Positions 19,498 to 25,879 of a DNA stretch of 64,000 nt are shown piece by piece. The notes below the pieces were generated by a model. The model did not search any database, was not told the DNA's origin, and worked only from the letters and a program-made list of their open reading frames with translations. Both the position numbers and the translations under genes were made by a program. Origin of the DNA: CAUTYU01 sp963545205 (lineage in GTDB: Bacteria; Desulfobacterota; Desulfovibrionia; Desulfovibrionales; Desulfomicrobiaceae); assembly GCA_963545205.1 (NCBI GenBank), contig CAUUHW010000002.1, forward strand, positions 1 to 64,000. Reading direction: 5' to 3'. The stretch's first letter is position 1. Each line of letters opens with the position of its first letter.

Positions 19498-19511
19498 TAT
19501 TTTTCTTAGGC

Positions 19512-19587
19512 GGGCGGTTAGCTCAGCTGGGAGAGCACTTGCTTGACGTGCAAGGGGTCATAGGTTCAATCCCTGTACCGCCCACCA
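19512..19587 (+). tRNA. tRNA-Val (GAC)
   Basis: Full cloverleaf: acceptor GGGCGGT/ACCGCCC, anticodon stem CTTGC/GCAAG with loop TTGACGT (anticodon GAC), T-loop TTCAATC, encoded CCA. It lies 8 bases upstream of tRNA-Asp and is probably co-transcribed with it. Confidence 0.95.
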
Positions 19588-19595
19588 CACATTGC

Positions 19596-19723
<128 letters not shown>

Positions 19724-19781
19724 GTTTTTTCTCGTGCAGGCCAGGCCTGTCTTTATCTTCTTTTTTCCTTTCCCTTTCTTC

Positions 19782-19819
19782 AAGCCCTTTCTGGCCATTC
19801 AGCCGGGGAGGGCTTTTTT
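19782..19819 (+). terminator. second terminator just inside the left end
   Basis: AAGCCCT (19782-19788) pairs with AGGGCTT (19809-19815), extended by an inner CTGGC/GCCGG stem and followed by a run of T. It would block read-through from the tRNA promoter into the element. The first element gene starts only 32 bases later. Confidence 0.65.
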
Positions 19820-19850
19820 GCGTCCAAAATTCAACAAAAGAGGTACTCTC

Positions 19851-20189
19851 ATGACTGAACAAATCCAGGAAAAAGAAATTTTTGTCCCATGGGGGCTTAA
19901 AATAGTAGCCGAAAAAAAATTAAGCTTGTGGGAGATGTGTGTATTCGGACTCATTTTCACTTATACGGAACAAGACAAACCCTGCCTTGCCAGTGCAGCG
20001 ACCATCGCCGATTGCTTTAACATGCGTAAAAATACTGTACGCGCCTGTCTCAAATCCTTGACTAAAAAAGGAATGATACGCTCACTTAAAGTGGATGGAA
20101 AAATCTATCGCTACTCTACCTTAGACGAACAAGCAAAAAAAGAATTCAGAGAAATACCGGATGAATTTGGCGAAACGCCAGAGCCATAA
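19851..20189 (+). CDS. winged-helix DNA-binding protein, paralogue of the Rep N-terminus
   Basis: The 112-residue protein is a single helix-turn-helix/winged-helix domain. The segment from about 30 to 95 (SAATIADCFNMRKNTVRACLK, then LKVDGKIYRY) closely matches residues 28-92 of the replication-initiator-like protein encoded next. Start ATG has AAGAGG at good spacing. No promoter is obvious between the terminator and the start. It could regulate or compete with the Rep protein at its site; this is inference from the shared domain. Confidence 0.75.
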   Translation: MTEQIQEKEIFVPWGLKIVAEKKLSLWEMCVFGLIFTYTEQDKPCLASAATIADCFNMRKNTVRACLKSLTKKGMIRSLKVDGKIYRYSTLDEQAKKEFREIPDEFGETPEP

Positions 20190-20462
20190 GGCTTGAGCGT
20201 CGCCGCGCTGTGGTGAGTGTGGCCTGACGATGCCAGCCAGTATCGAACAACCGCGACACGAGGTTTATTTATCGAATAACTGACCCCTGAAAAACAAAAG
20301 CTCCGATCAGATAATCGGAGCTTTAGCAGAGCGGGAATCCACTCTTAAACTATCAGAGTGAATAGACCATAGGCCAAAAGCCTTCATCCGTCAAGTATTA
20401 TTTTGACATGGACTCTGTTTTTGTACGCTTTTTTTAGAGGTCAAAACTATCAGAGGATTAAT
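20190..20462. other. structured intergenic region before the rep gene
   Basis: No gene is visible in 273 bases. A perfect 11-bp hairpin AAAGCTCCGAT/ATCGGAGCTTT spans 20297-20324, with a T-rich tail on the minus side. A G+C-rich stretch (20193-20265) precedes it. The 12-mer AAACTATCAGAG occurs twice (20347-20358 and 20444-20455), the second copy just before the rep ribosome site, and could be a binding site. An antisense or regulatory RNA is possible but unproven. Confidence 0.4.
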
Positions 20463-21437
20463 ATGTACCCAAGTAGATTTCTTACTGTTACGTTTGACTT
20501 GAAGGAAACCACAAAAAACAATTTAAGATCGCCGGAGATGTTCATGTACGCATATATTTCTGGTTTTACCAGAAAAGGTCTCCCTTGTTTTGCAAATACG
20601 GCATACTTCGCTCGTATATTAAATATGTGCGAAAACAGTGTCCGCGCATGTTTCAAATCCTTGACAAGAAAAAAAATGATTTACTCAGTAAAAGTGAACA
20701 GGAAAATCCATCGCTACGCTATCTTGGACGAACAAGCAGACACACCCCCCGGGCCAGCTGAAGCAACAGAAAGCATCTATCAACCATCTGAAATAAAAAG
20801 AGAGCTCAAAAATTGCGGTCAAAAACTCAAAAATTGCGGCATATATAATATATATAATATAAATACATATACCCCCCTACCCCCCAAAAAGACTCCTGAG
20901 GAAAAAAAGAGGGAGAGGAATTTTCTTGAGCGGAACAAGAATTTTGAAATCGCCTGGTCAAGCTACCCCAGAAAAGACGCGAAGGAAGCGGCAAGAGAAG
21001 TCTGGCACAAGCTCGGCAGAAAAGACCTGCTGCCAGGTATGGAAAGCGTTCTCAAAGCCATAAACACTCAGAGAAAGCAGGAAAGCTGGAACAGGGATAA
21101 CGGCAGATATATCCCGTATTTTGTGACCTGGTTGAAAAACATGCGGTTTGCGGATCCAGAGCCAGTACAAGAAATTAGCTCTGAACTTGCCCAGATCAGA
21201 GAGGCTTATAAAAAAACGGAAGAACGGATCAGTCGTGAAAACCCAAAAACAATGCGCCTCCGACAACAATTCGATGAATTTTGCCGAAATCGGGATGTCA
21301 ATTATCCTCCGCAAATGTCCGGTATGGCCTTTGGACTCTGGGCAAATCTTTACCAGCGAAAGCTTGTAACAGACGCAACCTTTCTTTCGGGCGATCTGTT
21401 GTCCGGCCTAAAAAAAATAGCAAGGGGGTATTCCTGA
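20463..21437 (+). CDS. replication-initiator-like protein with winged helix
   Basis: The 324 residues comprise an N-terminal winged helix (about 28-92), a Pro/Lys-rich linker (about 95-155) and a C-terminal domain beginning FEIAWSSYPRKDAKEAAREVWHKL, a motif seen in phage and plasmid replication proteins. Start ATG is preceded by CAGAGG. The linker is encoded by two iteron-like repeats and a very A+T-rich run, a layout like lambda O, where the origin lies in the initiator gene. Extrachromosomal replication of the excised circle is an inference. Confidence 0.7.
   Translation: MYPSRFLTVTFDLKETTKNNLRSPEMFMYAYISGFTRKGLPCFANTAYFARILNMCENSVRACFKSLTRKKMIYSVKVNRKIHRYAILDEQADTPPGPAEATESIYQPSEIKRELKNCGQKLKNCGIYNIYNINTYTPLPPKKTPEEKKRERNFLERNKNFEIAWSSYPRKDAKEAAREVWHKLGRKDLLPGMESVLKAINTQRKQESWNRDNGRYIPYFVTWLKNMRFADPEPVQEISSELAQIREAYKKTEERISRENPKTMRLRQQFDEFCRNRDVNYPPQMSGMAFGLWANLYQRKLVTDATFLSGDLLSGLKKIARGYS
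20805..20875. other. candidate replication origin inside rep: two iterons and AT-rich tract
   Basis: CTCAAAAATTGCGG occurs at 20805-20818 and 20826-20839, start to start 21 bases, about two helical turns. It is followed directly by about 30 bases of almost pure A/T (20840-20870). Initiator-binding iterons beside a melting region inside the initiator gene are typical of several phage and plasmid origins. Only two copies are seen. Confidence 0.4.
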
Positions 21438-21643
21438 TGGTCTGGATGGTGAAAAAGTTTGTTCTGCCGCCTGGTGAACAAGAAAGAGTAATGACGGTAG
21501 AATGTCCACTTTGCGGCATCTACACAGATATTGATACCGAGATGAAAATTGAGATTGGCAATGAAAAAAATCGTTGTGATTGCGGAGCGTATTTGTCCGC
21601 CGCAGAACAACTTTGTTTCTTTGAAGTCAGGAGAAATCTGTAG
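21437..21643 (+). CDS. small Cys-containing protein, unknown
   Basis: The 68-residue product starts with ATG overlapping the rep stop (TGATG), so it is translationally coupled. It has a CPLCG pair near the middle and a CDCG pair about 30 residues later, the pattern of a small zinc ribbon. No family is recognised. Position in the operon suggests an accessory role to the replication protein. Confidence 0.55.
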   Translation: MVWMVKKFVLPPGEQERVMTVECPLCGIYTDIDTEMKIEIGNEKNRCDCGAYLSAAEQLCFFEVRRNL

Positions 21644-21659
21644 GGACGGGAGACAGGAT

Positions 21660-21875
21660 GTGACTGACCTTGAAAGCAATATAAAATCTTGCAACGTCAT
21701 GTTGGGACATATTGCTCATTTACAACAAAAAGCTAACGGCCTAGCCCAGGAATTTCTTGCTGCTGCTGAGGATGTTACAGGAGAAGAACGTAGAATTTAT
21801 TTATCGGCTCATCGTAAAGTAGGTGCTGCACTTAATGTTATGCTGGATATTCGCAAAGAAACAGCGTGTAAATAG
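21660..21875 (+). CDS. small helical protein, unknown
   Basis: A GTG at 21660 preceded by GGAG at seven bases gives 71 residues. An upstream ATG at 21549 lies inside the previous gene and is less likely. The sequence is alpha-helical (NVMLGHIAHLQQKANGLAQE, then RRIYLSAHRKVGAALNVML) and could form a coiled coil. No family is recognised. Confidence 0.5.
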   Translation: MTDLESNIKSCNVMLGHIAHLQQKANGLAQEFLAAAEDVTGEERRIYLSAHRKVGAALNVMLDIRKETACK

Positions 21876-21916
21876 GAAGTTGCAAAATAAAAAGAAATCT
21901 CTGGAGAAAAAAGCTG

Positions 21917-22213
21917 ATGGTAAAAGTTGATCCTGATAGACCGCTATTTATCGGGGAAGGAAAAATACAATATCTTAATTGCAGATCAATAGCTCTCGAT
22001 CTTTATAAAAAAGGATATGCGTATACTGAAATTCATAAGATACTGAAAGAGAAAGGGTTGATCTCTTTTAGTTATCATACGTTACGTCAATATATGCTTC
22101 TTGATCCTGATTTTATCAGTCGTCCAAGAGTGGTCAAGCAAAAAAGGATAACGAGAGAAGAAATTGAAAAATTTAATAAATCAAAGGAGCTACTCAATGA
22201 AAATAAAGAATAG
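21917..22213 (+). CDS. small TraK-like (IncP-type) DNA-binding protein
   Basis: The 98 residues contain a helix-turn-helix-like segment, LYKKGYAYTEIHKILKEKG followed by SYHTLRQYM, matching the pattern of IncP-type TraK oriT-binding proteins. It resembles the traK-like product encoded at 50607. It overlaps dotH by 17 bases and so opens the type IVB operon. It may regulate the operon or bind near oriT; this is inference from the motif. Confidence 0.6.
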   Translation: MVKVDPDRPLFIGEGKIQYLNCRSIALDLYKKGYAYTEIHKILKEKGLISFSYHTLRQYMLLDPDFISRPRVVKQKRITREEIEKFNKSKELLNENKE

Positions 22214-23120
22214 TTTTTTTGTGATATTATTTATGCTGATTCCTTTTCTTGTCTGTGCAGCTCAAGACAATCAAGAGAATGCTGCCGGTAAGAACTCTAC
22301 GAATGAAAAACAAGAAAAAAATACTGAAAATCGGCAATCTCAGGAGCTATTTGAAGAGTCTTTGCGCAGAATGATGCCTCTCAGCAAAGAACAAATAGAT
22401 GAATACCGAAAACACGCAGATAAGCGTTCAAAAGCCTTAGCTCCAGTGCCGCCTCAGCTCCGTAGCCGAACAGTTCAGGTCTCTCTTGAGCCGGGTCATG
22501 CGCCAGTACAAATCAAAACAACTGCAAATATTGCATCTGCCATTGTCTTTCATGACTCAACCGGTTCTCCGTGGCCGATTTCCTCAGTAACAAACGGCGG
22601 CCCCAGTCTCTTTCAGGTCATGCGTCCGGAAATTGAGGGAAAGAATTTACTGAATGTTATGCCGCTGCAAAATTACGGGGCATCGACCTTAATTGTCACG
22701 TTCGATGGCAAAGACATCCCATTAGTCGTATCTTTATCTGCTGACAGCATCAAAGCTCCTGCAAGAGTCGCGGACGGTCTTGTCCTTGTGCGGATAAAAT
22801 CACACGGGCCCAACGCTCAAATCCCGATAATCAAACATGTTAAAGATACTGTTACAACCGAGATGTTGTCTTTTTTAGACATGGTTCCTCCGTCTGCGGC
22901 AAAACGTATTAAAATTTCTCCTGATGACAACATCATAGTCTGGAAATTTAACAATCTATATTACGTCCGTACTAACTACGACTTGATGTTCCCAGCCTGG
23001 ACATCAGTTGTTCACGGTGCCGCACAGACAAAATGTTATGAAGTAGCGAGCTTGCCAAGTTTAATGGTATCGAAGAACGGACAACTCCGTTCAATTAAAA
23101 TTGAGGGGGAAAAAAAATGA
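22197..23120 (+). CDS. dotH: type IVB secretion core protein DotH/IcmK (IncI TraN)
   Basis: DotH forms part of the outer-membrane core of Dot/Icm-type systems. The 307 residues comprise a signal peptide (about 1-21), a short charged linker, a helix with LSKEQIDEYRKHADKRSKAL, and the beta domain VQVSLEPGHAPVQIKTTANIASAIVFHDSTGSPWPI (split here only for description). The STGSPWPI motif is characteristic. AAAGGAG lies upstream of the ATG. The gene overlaps dotG by ATGA. Confidence 0.88.
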   Translation: MKIKNSFFVILFMLIPFLVCAAQDNQENAAGKNSTNEKQEKNTENRQSQELFEESLRRMMPLSKEQIDEYRKHADKRSKALAPVPPQLRSRTVQVSLEPGHAPVQIKTTANIASAIVFHDSTGSPWPISSVTNGGPSLFQVMRPEIEGKNLLNVMPLQNYGASTLIVTFDGKDIPLVVSLSADSIKAPARVADGLVLVRIKSHGPNAQIPIIKHVKDTVTTEMLSFLDMVPPSAAKRIKISPDDNIIVWKFNNLYYVRTNYDLMFPAWTSVVHGAAQTKCYEVASLPSLMVSKNGQLRSIKIEGEKK

Positions 23121-24247
23121 ACTCAGAAATGAATAAAAGTGAACAAAAACGCAGATTTTATCTAATACTGCTTTGTTCTTTATTGGTCGGAATCTGTATA
23201 GTTATACTGACATTCTTTTTACGTTCAAATGAACATTCTACCAAAAAATCAGACACGAGTCTTGTAAAAAAAGAAAATGTAAAAGGGGGAATAGGAACAG
23301 GATCAAAAATTTACAATGAAAAATTAGCAGAACTCGATAAAAATCAAGCAGATAAAGCATTATCAACTGGAGAATCATATATATCTATTCCAACTATTAA
23401 AAAATCTCCTTTAGTCACCAAAAAAGAAGAAGAAATAAAAACAATTAAACAACCAAAAATACATAAAAAACAGAATTCAAAAACAAACTATGACTACAAG
23501 AAGGAATTCGGTGAACGGATAAAAGGAATGATAAAAGACATCGAAGAAATGGAGCGTAGTCTATCATCATCAATGTCAGGAGGAAATATTATATATGTAG
23601 CAGAAAAAAATAACAATACACAGCCTCAATTTAATCAACTTAAATATAGTCAGGATGTAAAACAATCTTCAGAACAGTCATCTAATCAAACTGAATTTAA
23701 ATCATTACGAGCAGGCAATATATTATACGCAATTATTGATACCGGTATTAACTCCGATGTTCCAACACCCGTTCTTGCAACTGTCGCAGTCGGAAAATAC
23801 CGGGACGCAAGACTTCTCGGAAAATTTAATCGATTTGAAGAAAAACTTGTTCTTACTTTTAACAAAATCATTCTCCCCTGTGGTCGCAACATACAAATTA
23901 CTGCATATGCAATCAACCCCGCCACAACAGAAGGATCTGTTGCCAGCAAAGTCGACACGCATTTTTTTAGCCGCTGGGGAGGATTGATTGCCGCTTCATT
24001 CCTAGAAGGATTAGGTGAGGTTAAAAAAATGTCTGGCGCCCAGAGCAGGTTAAACAGCTTCAATGAAGATACTAATACAATAATTTATAAAGAGTACGAT
24101 ACATCAGAACAGGCTTGGATTGCTGCTGGGAAAATCGGAAAGAAAGCGAGTGATATTTTTGCAAAGAATTTTAACAGGCCTCCTACTGTCTATCTTAATA
24201 CAGGAGAAGAAATAGGTGTCTTAATAATGGATATTACGGAAAAATAA
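23117..24247 (+). CDS. dotG: type IVB secretion core protein DotG/IcmE (IncI TraO)
   Basis: DotG is the VirB10-like protein spanning both membranes. The 376 residues comprise one N-terminal membrane helix (about 14-34), a low-complexity Lys/Glu/Ser/Gln linker (about 35-195) and the conserved C-terminal domain starting RAGNILYAIIDTGINSDVP and ending near GEEIGVLIMDITEK. It lacks the long pentapeptide repeats of Legionella DotG, as usual for conjugative IncI-like systems. It is translationally coupled to dotH. Confidence 0.87.
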   Translation: MNSEMNKSEQKRRFYLILLCSLLVGICIVILTFFLRSNEHSTKKSDTSLVKKENVKGGIGTGSKIYNEKLAELDKNQADKALSTGESYISIPTIKKSPLVTKKEEEIKTIKQPKIHKKQNSKTNYDYKKEFGERIKGMIKDIEEMERSLSSSMSGGNIIYVAEKNNNTQPQFNQLKYSQDVKQSSEQSSNQTEFKSLRAGNILYAIIDTGINSDVPTPVLATVAVGKYRDARLLGKFNRFEEKLVLTFNKIILPCGRNIQITAYAINPATTEGSVASKVDTHFFSRWGGLIAASFLEGLGEVKKMSGAQSRLNSFNEDTNTIIYKEYDTSEQAWIAAGKIGKKASDIFAKNFNRPPTVYLNTGEEIGVLIMDITEK

Positions 24248-24754
24248 ATGGAAAGTTATGTAGCAAACGTAATCCCTCATCTTCAAAGATGGTGGGATGT
24301 TATAATCATCCTGATTTATCTCCTGGGAGCTATACTTTTTTTTGTATCTGCTTCTCAAGCGATTAGCCAGAAGCATAAGTACAACAAGAGTATTCCGCTT
24401 TGGACATTTTATTCATCCGTTTTGTTGCTTAATTTACCAGCTCTTCTCGATGCATTGTCTATGACTGTATTTAATGTATCGAGTGAGCAAACACTGAGTT
24501 ATACACCACCTGACAACCCAGGAAAGATATACATACAATTTGCTGTATATGCGATTATGACAATCGGTTTAATCGGAGTTGGCCGGGGGGTGTGTCTTTT
24601 AAGGGATACTCCTGCCAAGCCATCGAATTTATCCCGCGCGGTTGTGCATTTGTCAGGAAGTACTCTAGCGATAAATATTGTTAATTTTTTGCGTGGTATC
24701 GGCGCTACTGTCGGCGGCGATGTACAATCATACATTTCAACAATTATAGGATAA
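24248..24754 (+). CDS. DotE/IcmC-like membrane protein (IncI TraQ position)
   Basis: The 168-residue protein has about four membrane helices (roughly 16-36, 50-68, 95-115 and 140-158). It lies directly between dotG and the dotP-like gene, the place of traQ/icmC in related clusters. Sequence conservation of this family is low, so the call rests mostly on position and topology. It follows dotG with no gap. Confidence 0.6.
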   Translation: MESYVANVIPHLQRWWDVIIILIYLLGAILFFVSASQAISQKHKYNKSIPLWTFYSSVLLLNLPALLDALSMTVFNVSSEQTLSYTPPDNPGKIYIQFAVYAIMTIGLIGVGRGVCLLRDTPAKPSNLSRAVVHLSGSTLAINIVNFLRGIGATVGGDVQSYISTIIG

Positions 24755-24763
24755 GGAGATTTT

Positions 24764-25141
24764 ATGAAAAGAACAAAATTTGATGCCTGGAGTCTGACAA
24801 TCTGTTTTATTGCTGTCGGGATCGTATACTTATTCCCCGAATTGGCACAAGCCGCGATTACATTCGGCGAAATAGGATCAAATGTAGCGGATTCATCGAA
24901 AGGTGTCGCCAAAGGCATCACCATGGCCGGATATGCCGGAGGAGCCGGCATGGGCGTTTGGGGATGCACTGAAATGTATAAAGCTGGCAAAGGGCACGGA
25001 GGAGCGACCTATGGCGGCGGATTTGCCAAAGTTATGGTTGCAGTCTTGATCCTTGGCCTTGGCGAATTTTTGGGTTCAGGCTCTGCAACTCTTTTTGGAT
25101 CAGACAAAACAACGGGCCTCGATGAACTCGGTATTAACTAA
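24764..25141 (+). CDS. dotP: DotP/IcmD-like membrane protein (IncI TraR)
   Basis: The 125 residues show an N-terminal helix or signal (about 10-30), a Gly/Ala-rich segment GITMAGYAGGAGMGVWGCTEM and a second helix near 85-105, as in IcmD/DotP and TraR. It is a small inner-membrane component of unknown exact role. AAGGAG precedes the ATG. It sits between the dotE-like gene and dotI. Confidence 0.7.
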   Translation: MKRTKFDAWSLTICFIAVGIVYLFPELAQAAITFGEIGSNVADSSKGVAKGITMAGYAGGAGMGVWGCTEMYKAGKGHGGATYGGGFAKVMVAVLILGLGEFLGSGSATLFGSDKTTGLDELGIN

Positions 25142-25154
25142 CAGGAAGGGAAAT

Positions 25155-25877
25155 ATGAGATTTTTTCCATTTTTAAAGAAAACTCCAACGGATTCTCATA
25201 TGGATTCTCATATTGCCCGTCATGATGAAGGGACAGAATCCGTCCCTTCATCAAAATACGATCTTTCAAATGTAATTGGCGGTCTGGCTTGGTACAGATT
25301 ACAATATGAAAAGGTCTTGAAACTCGTTTCAATTTTGATTTTGACTATCTTAGTATCTGTTGCTCTTAACATCATTTTATTTTTAAACCATCCAGCCCCT
25401 ATTTACTATGCTGCAACTCCCGATTTGCGTCTGGCTCCTCTTGTGCCTCTCTCTAAGCCTCTTTTAACTGAACAGGGGTTACTTAACTGGTGTGCAGAAA
25501 CTGTCACGCAAGCTATTTCTCTTGATTTCCTGGAATGGCGCTCAAAATTATCAAAATCACGTCAACATTTTGCACCAAAGGCATTCAAATCTTTTCTTGA
25601 ATCTTTGCAAAGATCCGGTGTTCTTGACATGGTGAAAGAAAAACGCCTGTCAGTGTCTGCATCTATTAGCCAGGCTCCTGTTATTACAACATCTGGAATT
25701 GTTAAAGGAGTAGCTACGTGGAGGATAGAATTTCCACTTATTGTTTCTTATGAATCATCACAAGGCGTTGAAAGCAGCCAAAATTTGCTTGCAAGTGTGC
25801 TTGTTCGCAGAGCAAATACAGCAAAAACACCGCGCGGAGTTGTTATTGAACAAGTTATCTTGAAAAGAGGAAAATAG
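25155..25877 (+). CDS. dotI: type IVB inner-membrane protein DotI/IcmL (IncI TraM)
   Basis: DotI/IcmL is a VirB8-like inner-membrane protein with one helix and a periplasmic domain. The 240 residues have a short cytoplasmic part, a helix at about 55-78 and a periplasmic domain containing LLNWCAETVTQAISLDFLEW and a C-terminal VVIEQVILKRGK. The ATG at 25155 has GGAAGGG; the longer open frame upstream overlaps dotP and is not used. It lies two bases before dotO. Confidence 0.86.
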   Translation: MRFFPFLKKTPTDSHMDSHIARHDEGTESVPSSKYDLSNVIGGLAWYRLQYEKVLKLVSILILTILVSVALNIILFLNHPAPIYYAATPDLRLAPLVPLSKPLLTEQGLLNWCAETVTQAISLDFLEWRSKLSKSRQHFAPKAFKSFLESLQRSGVLDMVKEKRLSVSASISQAPVITTSGIVKGVATWRIEFPLIVSYESSQGVESSQNLLASVLVRRANTAKTPRGVVIEQVILKRGK

Positions 25878-25879
25878 AG

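Noticed and set aside
19266..19500. A CRISPR-like or repeat-rich look of the A/T tract before the tRNA genes
   Set aside because: Only homopolymer runs are present; there is no repeated unit with regular spacing.
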